A stretch of DNA of 64,000 nt, taken from positions 412,237 through 476,236 of IMG/VR virus record IMGVR_UViG_3300032236_002285, one strand, 5' to 3'. The first letter of the stretch is position 1. Each line of letters begins with the position of its first letter. The notes under the pieces were generated by a model. It searched no databases, was not told the origin of the DNA, and saw nothing but the letters and a program-made list of their open reading frames with translations. The translations under genes were made by a program, and so were the position numbers. The DNA is from a virus. Shown here one piece after another: positions 26,353 to 33,951 of the stretch.

Positions 26353-26864
26353 ATTCCTAATTTATTTAATACTTTACTTCTAATGTTTGCTTTAGTGTCC
26401 CAATATTTCTTTGTGTCTAAGTAATACAACTCAATATCACCTTTTGATTGGTCTAAAAATCTAATCTTCCAATCTGCTGATGTTTCTTTAACATCAATAA
26501 TAACAAGTTCAGTACCTTTTGAAATCTTCCACCAGTTTGGCTTCTGACTCGGATCGCTGTGATTGATATATTTCTTAAATATACCATCATAATAGAAATC
26601 TTTTTTAACTACAACTATCTCACCAACTTGAGGAACTTGATAGCCACTTCTATCAAAGTCAACCATTCCATCATAAATAAGAATTCGATAGAGACCTAAG
26701 ACACAAAGTATCAATATCATTGACACACCGAAGAATAGATTGCCAGTTTGTATGTTAATCATACTAAAGGCAACAATCGAAACCATGAAAAGAAACTTAA
26801 ATACTTCATTTCTGTCTAACCAACGATTCAATCTAAAAATACTATTCTTTAACATGCTAACCAT
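26349..26864 (-). CDS. Tagged membrane protein (end IRSKVLNKLGI)
   Basis: 171 residues (an ATG 9 nt downstream is an alternative start). Two hydrophobic segments (~residues 22-41 and ~45-66), then a soluble domain with a small-barrel look (GEIVVVKKDFYYDG...GTELVIIDVKETSADWKI). Ends KANIRSKVLNKLGI, so the tag would face the cytoplasm beside the soluble domain. Confidence 0.75.
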   Translation of the reverse strand: MVSMLKNSIFRLNRWLDRNEVFKFLFMVSIVAFSMINIQTGNLFFGVSMILILCVLGLYRILIYDGMVDFDRSGYQVPQVGEIVVVKKDFYYDGIFKKYINHSDPSQKPNWWKISKGTELVIIDVKETSADWKIRFLDQSKGDIELYYLDTKKYWDTKANIRSKVLNKLGI

Positions 26865-27190
26865 ATACTTTCTTTTGGTAATTTATCTAAAACTTCATCA
26901 ATTTTAATTTGTCTTTTATAAGCAATCATCTTACTCAAAGTATCTCTGAGAAAGGTTAATGTTTTTTGCTTTCTCGTTTCACTTCTGAATTTAGTATTCT
27001 CGGTTTGTCTGATATTTGATTTCATTTGTTCAATATTAATCTTCATATCAAAATTATAATCATTAGCATTCTGCCAATAGAGAATTTCATCATTTTTTAA
27101 GATGATGAAATCCTTCTTTTCATTGAAAGGACATTTTAATTCCTCAATGATTTGATACCACTCTCCGTTATTACTTGACATTATTCTCAT
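26849..27190 (-). CDS. Unknown protein with tag-like end
   Basis: 113 residues. Basic helical C-terminal half; KRQIKIDEVLDKLPKESIW near the end resembles the tag followed by a short extension. Overlaps the gene at 26864 by 16 bp and joins 27187 by ATGA. Confidence 0.7.
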   Translation of the reverse strand: MRIMSSNNGEWYQIIEELKCPFNEKKDFIILKNDEILYWQNANDYNFDMKINIEQMKSNIRQTENTKFRSETRKQKTLTFLRDTLSKMIAYKRQIKIDEVLDKLPKESIWLAC

Positions 27191-28143
27191 GACCCAAATA
27201 AACTATTTAATAAATCATCACGATGTGACTGAACATCTTCAAAACAAGAATACTGAAACCAATTTGAACGATTGTCGTCACCATAAATTAAAACATTTAC
27301 ATAACCATTAGAAATGCTTGTACTACGAACTTCATAATATTGGTCTTTAGTAAGACTTTTCTGACCATAATTATAAACATCATTCAAACACTTTAATCTT
27401 GTTCCTTCAGGAACTTTCATCAACTTAGATATCTTTTCAGAAATTGAACTAATGATATAATCAGAGTTTAATTTTCTAAAATCAATTTTACTATCATCAA
27501 CAATCTGAGCCAAACTACTCAATAACTTACGAGTTACATCAATCTCACGCTTAGGTACACCAGAGAAGTCTAACTCTTTATCTATATACCAACGAACTGA
27601 TGATTCAATTATTGATTGATTTTTGAAATAAGAATAATGTTCTTTACGATCATCATAACTATCATAGACATCAATGTTATTTTCCATGATATAGTTAATC
27701 ATTGGGACAATACAATACTTGAAACCCTCAATATGTTCGTGACTTCTGCGACCAGAAGTTCTACGACCTCTACTAGTTACACTGGGTTTGGAAACCCAAC
27801 GACCATTTAGATAACGATCAAAAGTAGCACCATCATTTAGTATCTCATTGAACTGACGTTGAGTTCTATTAAGTAAAAACTTCTTAAATCTTTCATTGTT
27901 AGTTTGTTCAACTAACATTGGTTTTAATCTACGCCAAGTCATACCTTTCATAACAGGATTAAATCCTGCGTTGAAACAATTAGTTAAAAAAGAACCAAAA
28001 CTAGCAAAGTCACCAAGACCTAACTTGTTCATTGTACCATAACTAACTTGACCCTGCTCATATTCAGATATGATAGGGAATATCTCTTTTGCTTCTTTGT
28101 AAGTTTCTAAGTTCTTTTTAATTAGATCGTAGTTTAACTTCAT
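27187..28143 (-). CDS. Unknown 318-residue protein downstream of RNase P protein
   Basis: Directly coupled (ATGA) to rnpA, so they may act together. Basic, with an Arg/Ser patch (SVTSRGRRTSGRRSHEHIEG) suggestive of nucleic-acid contact, and a long helical second half. Ends HRDDLLNSLFGS, a tag variant. No family recognised; an RNA-related role is inferred only from its partner and composition. Confidence 0.75.
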   Translation of the reverse strand: MKLNYDLIKKNLETYKEAKEIFPIISEYEQGQVSYGTMNKLGLGDFASFGSFLTNCFNAGFNPVMKGMTWRRLKPMLVEQTNNERFKKFLLNRTQRQFNEILNDGATFDRYLNGRWVSKPSVTSRGRRTSGRRSHEHIEGFKYCIVPMINYIMENNIDVYDSYDDRKEHYSYFKNQSIIESSVRWYIDKELDFSGVPKREIDVTRKLLSSLAQIVDDSKIDFRKLNSDYIISSISEKISKLMKVPEGTRLKCLNDVYNYGQKSLTKDQYYEVRSTSISNGYVNVLIYGDDNRSNWFQYSCFEDVQSHRDDLLNSLFGS

Positions 28144-28439
28144 AGTTTAGATATGATTTTAGAAACACTTTTGTTGATCTCATCAAAAGTAGGAACACCT
28201 TCACCGATGTAAACAAAAGCTATATTCTTGTTATTGATTGTTGATTTTCTAACAGATTCTTTCATTAATCTTTTGATTCTATTTCTATCAACAGCTCTTT
28301 TGAACTTCTTAGATGAAACAGCAAAAAGAAAAGAAGTAGATTCAGATTCTAAAACTTTAGCCAATACGATACCATTTGAAACGGACTTACCCCTTTCAAA
28401 AAGTGCATCAATTGATATCTTATTTTTTAGAATATTCAT
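28140..28439 (-). CDS. rnpA: Ribonuclease P protein component
   Basis: 99 residues, slightly short for the family (about 110-130). LFERGKSVSNG (13-23), then FAVSSKKFKRAVDRNRIKRL (39-58) continuing MKESVR: the RNR signature of bacterial RnpA that binds the RNase P RNA and the 5' leader of pre-tRNA. Known role: cofactor of the RNase P ribozyme that matures tRNA 5' ends. First gene behind a consensus Bacteroidota promoter (28444-28474). No RNase P RNA was seen, so it would work with host M1 RNA, possibly changing its specificity. Confidence 0.9.
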   Translation of the reverse strand: MNILKNKISIDALFERGKSVSNGIVLAKVLESESTSFLFAVSSKKFKRAVDRNRIKRLMKESVRKSTINNKNIAFVYIGEGVPTFDEINKSVSKIISKL

Positions 28440-28443
28440 TAAG

Positions 28444-28474
28444 CAAAGATAAGAAATATTTTTGATAAAACAAA
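28444..28474 (-). promoter_or_regulatory. Bacteroidota sigma promoter for rnpA array
   Basis: Minus strand TTTG (28471-28474), 19-bp spacer, TATCTTTG (28444-28451): matches TTTG-N19-TAnnTTTG. The -33 box overlaps the terminator of the ClpP transcript. Confidence 0.8.
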
Positions 28475-28502
28475 AAACCCACCAATTACTTGATGGGTTT
28501 TA
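28472..28502 (-). terminator. Terminator after clpP
   Basis: Minus strand AAAACCCATCAA-gtaa-TTGGTGGGTTTTTTG: long stem with T-run, 16 bp after the ClpP stop. Confidence 0.85.
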
Positions 28503-28517
28503 ATTCTAAAAAAAGAA

Positions 28518-29276
28518 TTACTTCTTTTTCTTATCAGTGCCAGGTACTTGTAAGATTTCTCTTTGATAGTATTCATCGAAACCATCCATTAAAGTTGTGA
28601 TTGAAGATGTTTTATCACTAATGATAATTTCATCAATAAATCCAAAGTCTAATGCTTCTTGTGAATTTAACCACTTGTCTCTACGAGCACTTTCCAAAAC
28701 TTCTTCAAATGATTTACCAGAGTTTTCAGCCAACATCTTAAACAAGATGTAGTTGTACTTTTCAGACTCCATTTGAGAGATACGATTATCTTGAACGTGT
28801 CCTTGAGCACCAGAACTAACTTGGTGAATCATTACTTTAGAGAAGTTCAAAGAAGATCGTTTACCTTTTGTACCAGATGATAGTAAGATAGACCCCATTG
28901 ATGCTGCCATACCAGTATTAATAGTTGCTACATCAGATTTGATATATCTCATTACGTCTACCATAGATAAACCAGATTTAACTGAGCCACCTGGTGAGTC
29001 AACGTGCATTGTGATGTCGCTGTTGTTTAAATTATCCAAGAACATTAACTGAGCTTGAACAATAGTTGACATATTGTCGTTAACAACACCGGCTACCCAC
29101 AAAATACGATCTCTCATTAAACGAGAGAAGATATCCATTTGAGTTACACGCATTTCTCTTTCTTCAAGAATGTATGGTGTCATACTATTCTCCAAGTTTT
29201 TATCGAAATAGTGTAGGTTAAGTGACGAGATACCTTCACTCAAGGCGTACTTTTGAAATTCTTTTCCGTAATTCAT
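28518..29276 (-). CDS. clpP: ClpP serine protease, Bacteroidota type
   Basis: 252 residues. Catalytic triad visible: S126 in GMAASMGS, H151 in MIHQ, D200 in RRDKWLNSQEA. The N-terminal MNYGKEFQKYA and MTPYILEEREMRVTQMDIFSRLM are the Bacteroidota ClpP form, pointing to acquisition from the host. SPGG is preceded by Asp where the host form usually has Asn. Needs an AAA unfoldase (host ClpX/ClpC or a phage ATPase). Last gene of the leftward unit from 31892, ending at a terminator. Possible uses: head maturation or host-protein turnover. Confidence 0.95.
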   Translation of the reverse strand: MNYGKEFQKYALSEGISSLNLHYFDKNLENSMTPYILEEREMRVTQMDIFSRLMRDRILWVAGVVNDNMSTIVQAQLMFLDNLNNSDITMHVDSPGGSVKSGLSMVDVMRYIKSDVATINTGMAASMGSILLSSGTKGKRSSLNFSKVMIHQVSSGAQGHVQDNRISQMESEKYNYILFKMLAENSGKSFEEVLESARRDKWLNSQEALDFGFIDEIIISDKTSSITTLMDGFDEYYQREILQVPGTDKKKK

Positions 29277-29301
29277 ATTAGTTATATTAGTTGTTTGTTA
29301 T

Positions 29302-29667
29302 TTAGTTTATAGAATATTTTCTTTTGTGAATGATTTCTTTTACCTCAGATAGTTCTTTAGCATACTTTCTACGAAGATGATCTTTAAGATTACTTGGTAA
29401 CATTCTTTGATTATCAATTATTTCTAAAACGGCTACAACACCTCGTTCTTTAATATCATTATCAATCTTTAGTAGTTCTTCATCTGAAAGCATAGTAGGT
29501 TCAACCCAAGTATCTAAAATCATTTCTCCTTTAAGGAAATTCTCCCAAAGGTCTGCTTTTTTGGTACCAGGTACAGGAATAGAATTGATATACTTATCAA
29601 TCTGTTCGAACTTATCTTCTGATAGTAAGCCTTTAGCTTTTTCTTTTGCTGCTTCTAATCTTGTCAT
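29302..29667 (-). CDS. Unknown protein upstream of clpP
   Basis: 121 residues, helical and charged (AAKEKAKGLLSEDKFEQIDK; DHLRRKYAKELSEVKEIIHK). Sits 25 bp upstream of clpP on the same transcript, so an adaptor or substrate-delivery role is conceivable but unsupported by motif. No tag. Confidence 0.72.
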   Translation of the reverse strand: MTRLEAAKEKAKGLLSEDKFEQIDKYINSIPVPGTKKADLWENFLKGEMILDTWVEPTMLSDEELLKIDNDIKERGVVAVLEIIDNQRMLPSNLKDHLRRKYAKELSEVKEIIHKRKYSIN

Positions 29668-29669
29668 TT

Positions 29670-30146
29670 TTATTTATTTAACAATTCATTTATTTTATCG
29701 TCTCTAACAATAGACTTATCAACGGATTTTTTTACATCCATTACATATTTGTTTACTTTTTCTTCATCAAGATCTCTTTTCTTTTGAGTATCTAAAAAAT
29801 AAAGAGTATCGAATATGAATTTTTGTTTTGAGTAAGAATTATCTTTTCTTGAGTCAAAAATTAACTCTTCAATATCATTACCATAGCTTTTATTTTCAGT
29901 AATAATAACGGTTGTTATATATCTATTGCGGAATAATCTTTTTATCCTATATACGTTAATAGCGTATCTATAATTCATACCATCTTCTGATATTTTAAAT
30001 GAGTAGTAATCTGATTTTTTATTAATATCATCAATATCTCTATTTCTAAAAGAAATACGAGAAGTGTTTAACATCTTTATCCAATCTTTTCTACTTTTTA
30101 TAGAATTTAAGATAGTATCTAATAACGGGTTATATTTATTCATCAT
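29670..30146 (-). CDS. Tagged protein (end VRDDKINELLNK)
   Basis: 158 residues, strongly basic, with an alpha/beta core (YRYAINVYRIKRLFRNRYIT) not recognised. Ends DKSIVRDDKINELLNK. Confidence 0.72.
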   Translation of the reverse strand: MMNKYNPLLDTILNSIKSRKDWIKMLNTSRISFRNRDIDDINKKSDYYSFKISEDGMNYRYAINVYRIKRLFRNRYITTVIITENKSYGNDIEELIFDSRKDNSYSKQKFIFDTLYFLDTQKKRDLDEEKVNKYVMDVKKSVDKSIVRDDKINELLNK

Positions 30147-30148
30147 AA

Positions 30149-30601
30149 CTAATTTAATATTTGATTAATCTTACGGTCTCTTCGCATTTGATCATCAACA
30201 ACAAGCTCAATATCTTTCCTAGAAATCCATTTTTTGTTCATGAAATCAATAATACCTTGTCGGTTTTGAGGATCTCTACCTACTTTATCAGTTGATGTGA
30301 AATCAATTGCTTTGACTTTTACTTTATCCGTTGAGACTTCAAGTATTTCAATCTCATAAGTAACCTTAAAATTCTGTTCTTCTTTGGTACCACCATGGTA
30401 ACAAAGACCATAGTTTGGTATAATAGCTTTATCACCTGGTTCTATTGAGACCAATTCTTCAAGTTGGCTAACTTTTTCGTCAACTTTGGATATCATGCCG
30501 GTGATTTCTTTTCGTAAGTTAGTATTATCTGAATATAACTTACCAATAAAAAATAAACTAATTAGTAAAGTAAAAGACAATACAATTAATGATATTTCCA
30601 T
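30149..30601 (-). CDS. Tagged membrane-anchored protein (end RRDRKINQILN)
   Basis: 150 residues. N-terminal membrane helix (ISLIVLSFTLLISLFFIGKL), coiled-coil linker (KVDEKVSQLEELV), then a beta-barrel-like domain (GDKAIIPNYGL; KVTYEIEILEVSTDKVKV) and the tag. The tag is thus on the side opposite the membrane anchor. Confidence 0.75.
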   Translation of the reverse strand: MEISLIVLSFTLLISLFFIGKLYSDNTNLRKEITGMISKVDEKVSQLEELVSIEPGDKAIIPNYGLCYHGGTKEEQNFKVTYEIEILEVSTDKVKVKAIDFTSTDKVGRDPQNRQGIIDFMNKKWISRKDIELVVDDQMRRDRKINQILN

Positions 30602-30603
30602 AA

Positions 30604-30876
30604 TTAAATTTCTTGTGCTAACTCTGAATAAATAGGTGAACGTTTAACGATTTCGCGGATTATCTCTGAGCCTAAATCTTGTAGTGCAAACTTCAATATC
30701 GCATCATCTGTTTCTTTTTCAAGTATATCACCTGAGCACAATTTCTTCATATCAATTCTGGTGAATCTCACATCATAAGTACCAGAGAGTGTGCTTTGGT
30801 GTTTAATAAATCCATGCTTACAAATGTTTGTAAACATTCCTTCTGTTAATGATATTCTAATTTCTTTCATATTCAA
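30604..30876 (-). CDS. Unknown small protein
   Basis: 90 residues. EIRISLTEGMFTNICKHGFIKH then TYDVRFTRIDMKKL; mixed alpha/beta, not recognised. Ends SPIYSELAQEI with no clear tag. Separated by 2 bp from its neighbours. Confidence 0.7.
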   Translation of the reverse strand: MNMKEIRISLTEGMFTNICKHGFIKHQSTLSGTYDVRFTRIDMKKLCSGDILEKETDDAILKFALQDLGSEIIREIVKRSPIYSELAQEI

Positions 30877-30878
30877 TT

Positions 30879-31091
30879 TTATATTTTTTTATCAGTAAAG
30901 TTTATTGAACCAATACAAACATTTTTTTCATCAATTTTGGTTTTATAACCCCATACATCTTTATTTATCATATGACAAGAATGGTTTTCTATCTTACCGA
31001 GTTTGCGCATCTTTTCTACATAGGTTCTGAATTTCAAACTATGTACATTATCATTTTTCCAGGGGCATTCTTTACACGGCTTTCTGCACAT
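30879..31091 (-). CDS. Cys-rich PCxECPW protein
   Basis: 70 residues. CRKPCKECPWKND at the N-terminus with HSLKFRTYVEKM and HSCHM resembles the small PCxxCPW family (DUF6283-like) proposed to bind a metal or cluster. Its start overlaps the upstream gene by 20 bp. Confidence 0.72.
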   Translation of the reverse strand: MCRKPCKECPWKNDNVHSLKFRTYVEKMRKLGKIENHSCHMINKDVWGYKTKIDEKNVCIGSINFTDKKI

Positions 31092-31659
31092 TCTTTTGAG
31101 CTTTTAAGAAGTTATCTTTTCTTTTATTAGACACCATTACTCTGGTATTATAACCATTAATTTTTTGATAAAAAACATCTACCATTTCTTTAATATCCAA
31201 AAAGTCAATAAGTATCTCAAACCATCTAACATCATCAGTGATCTCACATAATAGAAAATCTTTTTGTGATTTAAGATATTTGGTGATAACTTTTTTATCA
31301 TTACCCAACATATTTAACTTATCAAGGAGTGGATGAATCATCAAACTTACACCCTTAGAATTTATATTGGAATATTTAATCAGTTCGGATTTGAAATTTT
31401 CAAATTTTGAAAACCAAGGATCTTTAGATACAATCGCTTGTATTTTACTATCACGAGCATTTGCTTCTTTAATTGAATCGACATAGCTTTGTAAGCTAGT
31501 TTCTTGTAAAACTTCTGCCTCAAGAATTTTTACTTCTTTTGATTGTTTTGATGTTTTTGGTGTAAATACATTAGGTAAAATTCTACTTTGTTTTAATAAT
31601 TCCATATTAAAACTAGATTCATCAAAAAATACTTTATCACCTATAATCCAAATTTTCAT
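31072..31659 (-). CDS. Unknown 195-residue protein
   Basis: Beta-type N-terminus (MKIWIIGDKVFFDESSF), linker, then a helical domain ending in basic KRKDNFLKAQKNVQKAV. An internal EANARDSKIQAIV (about 69-81) resembles the tag. ATGA coupled to 31656. Function unknown. Confidence 0.7.
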   Translation of the reverse strand: MKIWIIGDKVFFDESSFNMELLKQSRILPNVFTPKTSKQSKEVKILEAEVLQETSLQSYVDSIKEANARDSKIQAIVSKDPWFSKFENFKSELIKYSNINSKGVSLMIHPLLDKLNMLGNDKKVITKYLKSQKDFLLCEITDDVRWFEILIDFLDIKEMVDVFYQKINGYNTRVMVSNKRKDNFLKAQKNVQKAV

Positions 31660-31892
31660 AATTTTTTTATCTTTTCTTTTCTTAGTAAACTTCTCTTCTT
31701 TGATTTGTAATGTCTTAATGATATTTCATCGGATTCATCTGATGTCCAACCATTCTTACAATTATCACAATAGTAAGATAAATATTCATTACCATTTTGA
31801 TTTTGCCACTCAAGATTCGCCTCAATATTACTTTCTAGTGAGTAACAAATTGGACACTTTATACTATGAGGTATAGAATCTGGTAAATTCAT
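31656..31892 (-). CDS. Tagged zinc-finger protein (end LRKEKIKKL)
   Basis: 78 residues. CPICYS and CDNCKNGW form a zinc ribbon of the kind that scans foreign-looking small proteins; GWTSDESDEI follows, then a basic KSKKRSLLRKEKIKKL end. First gene of the leftward clpP unit, behind TATATTTG. Confidence 0.75.
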   Translation of the reverse strand: MNLPDSIPHSIKCPICYSLESNIEANLEWQNQNGNEYLSYYCDNCKNGWTSDESDEISLRHYKSKKRSLLRKEKIKKL

Positions 31893-31896
31893 TTAG

Positions 31897-31904
31897 CAAA
31901 TATA
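31897..31904 (-). promoter_or_regulatory. Bacteroidota -7 box for the clpP unit
   Basis: TATATTTG on the minus strand 4 nt before the ATG at 31892; the nearest TTTG lies 16 bp upstream (31921-31924), shorter than ideal. Confidence 0.45.
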
Positions 31905-31992
31905 AGGAAAATATAAATAACAAAATAAAAATTATTTTTAGATTTTATTAAACTTTTTAAAACTTAATGCCTGCCTACATCTATAAGAATCA

Positions 31993-32015
31993 TACGGATA
32001 ATAAAGGATTCCGTA
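31993..32015. promoter_or_regulatory. Inverted repeat upstream of HU gene
   Basis: TACGGA-N11-TCCGTA, 20 nt before the HU ATG; a possible operator or leader hairpin. Confidence 0.35.
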
Positions 32016-32035
32016 ATAAAAAAATATAATGACAC

Positions 32036-32308
32036 ATGAATAAGACAGATTTAGTAAACTCGATAGCTAAACAAACAGGTCTATCAAAGTCAAAGTCTAA
32101 CGAGGTTATCAACGCTTTCGTTTCAGCTGTATCTGAATCACTTTCAAAAGGTGAGAAAGTTACACTTGTAGGCTTCGGTACATTTACCACTTCCGAAAGA
32201 GAAGCTCGTAAAGGTCGTAACCCTAAGACTGGTGAAGTTATTAACATCTCGGCTAAAACCGTTGCTCGCTTCAAAGCCGGCTCTGAACTTAGCAAGAGTG
32301 TTAATTAA
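32036..32308 (+). CDS. HU-family DNA-binding protein
   Basis: 90 residues, full-length HU. MNKTDLVNSIAKQTGLSKSK N-terminal helices; VTLVGFGTFTTSEREARKGR; then NPKTGEVINISAKTVARFKA with the NP intercalating tip. Binds and bends DNA as a dimer. Single rightward gene between leftward arrays, with its own terminator, implying high separate expression. Codons are a little richer in G/C than neighbours, fitting a later acquisition. With the H1-like protein it gives the phage two nucleoid proteins. Confidence 0.96.
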   Translation: MNKTDLVNSIAKQTGLSKSKSNEVINAFVSAVSESLSKGEKVTLVGFGTFTTSEREARKGRNPKTGEVINISAKTVARFKAGSELSKSVN

Positions 32309-32323
32309 TAACATCTTGATATT

Positions 32324-32352
32324 AAAAGCCCACTCAAATGAGTGGGTTTTTT
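32324..32352 (+). terminator. Terminator after HU gene
   Basis: CCCACTC-aaat-GAGTGGG then TTTTTT. Confidence 0.9.
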
Positions 32353-32365
32353 ATTTTAAACATAA

Positions 32366-32391
32366 AAAACCCCATTTGATAATGGGGTTTT
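32366..32391. terminator. Bidirectional terminator
   Basis: AAAACCCCATT-tgat-AATGGGGTTTT (32366-32376/32381-32391), flanked by A-run and T-run. Serves leftward transcripts coming from 33039. Confidence 0.85.
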
Positions 32392-32392
32392 G

Positions 32393-32523
32393 TTTGTGTG
32401 AGGGTTAACGGTTATTACCTCAACTTACTACCTGATACAAGCATGATGTATCTTCTATTGCCAGGGACTAATAGTATGTGCTACTTATATACCGTTCAGC
32501 CATCTAGGACCTTTTACACTACA
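32393..32523 (-). other. Structured non-coding 3' region
   Basis: 131 bp without a credible gene between the gene at 32524 and the terminator. More G+C than the surroundings and contains perfect hairpins GATACA-N7-TGTATC and AGTA-N5-TACT. Could be a processed 3'-UTR RNA; not a recognisable tRNA. Confidence 0.35.
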
Positions 32524-33039
32524 CTAATTCAACATATAAGTGAAACCTTTTGAAATAGTATCACCATATTCTTTTTTCATTTCGTGATCTCTGTATTTAA
32601 TACCAACAATCAAATCAGAGCAACCATCTAATAATTCAAGTGTTTCAGCAATTATCAAGCTTGGATCAAAGTCTTCATCAGTTTCTAAAACATAGTTAAA
32701 GAAATTACCCTTTTGATAATCCTCTGCTGAAAAATAAGTTGTATCATTGAATTTATAATCATCTTCATACTCCTCAAATTCAAAATCATCGTCTGATTCC
32801 CAAACTACTTCACCCGATTCATCTTTAACAATGATTTGAATATTCTCACCACCGGGATAAATACCCATCACGATATCTTCACTATCTAAAAAATCAATAC
32901 CTAAAACCTCATTGATTTGTTCGTGTTCCATTAAATCATCTTCAACACCACCTTCTTGTAGTTGTTCGTATTGTTCTTCATTTAATTTATGAATAAAAGC
33001 TTCAGCACCTTTACCATTAACTTCAATTGTATATTTCAT
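32524..33039 (-). CDS. Very acidic unknown protein
   Basis: 171 residues with an Asp/Glu-rich centre (WESDDDFEFEEYEDDYKFND). Such acidity recalls DNA-mimic inhibitors, but the ends (KYTIEVNGKGAEAFIHKLN; GIKYRDHEMKKEYGDTISK) look like a normal fold. Last gene of the leftward unit from 34914. No tag. Confidence 0.72.
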   Translation of the reverse strand: MKYTIEVNGKGAEAFIHKLNEEQYEQLQEGGVEDDLMEHEQINEVLGIDFLDSEDIVMGIYPGGENIQIIVKDESGEVVWESDDDFEFEEYEDDYKFNDTTYFSAEDYQKGNFFNYVLETDEDFDPSLIIAETLELLDGCSDLIVGIKYRDHEMKKEYGDTISKGFTYMLN

Positions 33040-33040
33040 A

Positions 33041-33352
33041 TTATCTTTTTACATACATTATACAATCAACATTACCTAAAGTTTTTATGTTGATTTTTTT
33101 ATACTCAAGACCTTCATATTCATCTATTAAAGGCATCATTTCTTCTGGTATATGAACAATTGCTCCTAAAATAGGTGATTTTTTATTCTCACTTGGAATA
33201 GCAACATTATAGTAAATACCACTCATTTTAACTTTTATAATATCCCAACCATTGATGAAGTCTAAATCAGGCTCAACATAAAACTCTTGACCAAACTCTC
33301 TAAGTTGAACTTCTTTTTCACAAAGTGTACCATATGAGAATAACTTAATCAT
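33041..33352 (-). CDS. Gamma-glutamylcyclotransferase-like (AIG2) protein
   Basis: 103 residues. LFSYGTLCEKEVQ at the N-terminus is the substrate-loop motif, and IPEEMMPLIDEYEGLEYKK holds the conserved acidic residue region of the GGCT/AIG2 fold. Known members cyclise gamma-glutamyl amines or act on related amide bonds. Function in a phage is unclear. Confidence 0.82.
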   Translation of the reverse strand: MIKLFSYGTLCEKEVQLREFGQEFYVEPDLDFINGWDIIKVKMSGIYYNVAIPSENKKSPILGAIVHIPEEMMPLIDEYEGLEYKKINIKTLGNVDCIMYVKR

Positions 33353-33746
33353 TGATTATGCTTTTAATAGTTATATCTCTTTTAAGTTTTTTGAATGTTT
33401 CTCTATCACAATCTTTCCAATTCATTTTGAAATGAAATGCAAAAGCTTGTTCGAATCCAAACTCACCAACACCAACACTATCTTCTAATAATTTTCTTTC
33501 TTTTACAGGTAGTGATATCCAATCTAAACAAAATTCTGGTGTTGCTTTTTTAGCAAAATCTTGAATCATTCTATCCCACTCAAAATCTAATGAGTCTTGC
33601 TCATCAAATTTATGACCACAAAAACAACATTGATATAATTGTTCATCATCAAGTATGATAACTAAGTCAGTTGCCTTGCCATCTGGATTACAAGTTTTAC
33701 AATCACATTTATTTATCTTCTCACATTTTGGACAAAGCAAAGCCAT
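33345..33746 (-). CDS. Tagged zinc protein (end KRDITIKSIIND)
   Basis: 133 residues. CPKCEKINKCDCKTC and later CCFCGHKFDE give two zinc sites. KLKRDITIKSIIND ends it, a clear but divergent tag. Overlaps the cyclotransferase by 8 bp. Confidence 0.75.
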   Translation of the reverse strand: MALLCPKCEKINKCDCKTCNPDGKATDLVIILDDEQLYQCCFCGHKFDEQDSLDFEWDRMIQDFAKKATPEFCLDWISLPVKERKLLEDSVGVGEFGFEQAFAFHFKMNWKDCDRETFKKLKRDITIKSIIND

Positions 33747-33949
33747 TATAAATTATTTTTATAATTATTAAGAAAATTCTTTTCATGTATTGATAAACTA
33801 TCATATCCTTCTTTAGATATTCTATCTAAAATAGAGTTTAGTTTATCTTCTCTACCTTTACGCATAGAATTGAATTCATCATCACTGATAACTCTTTTTC
33901 TAACTTGCTTAGGTTTAGACTTAAATAAATTTTTGAACCAATTAAACAT
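33746..33949 (-). CDS. Small basic protein like the rhomboid C-terminal segment of Bacteroidota
   Basis: 67 residues from ATG 33949 (an upstream TTG at 33958 is less likely). Basic N-terminus (FNWFKNLFKSKPKQVRKR), then REDKLNSILDRISKEGYDSL and SIHEKNFLN. This EKx-D-ILDKIS-GYDSL-EEK-FL pattern is the C-terminal segment known from Bacteroidota rhomboid-family proteins (DUF6576-like). REDKLNSIL also looks like the array tag, now internal, hinting that both share origin or partner. Confidence 0.7.
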   Translation of the reverse strand: MFNWFKNLFKSKPKQVRKRVISDDEFNSMRKGREDKLNSILDRISKEGYDSLSIHEKNFLNNYKNNL

Positions 33950-33951
33950 AA

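Noticed and set aside
31990-32295. Antisense frame over HU
   Set aside because: Shadow of a clear HU gene.
32393-32523. tRNA gene
   Set aside because: No acceptor stem, GGTTCRA T-loop or anticodon arm could be drawn on either strand.
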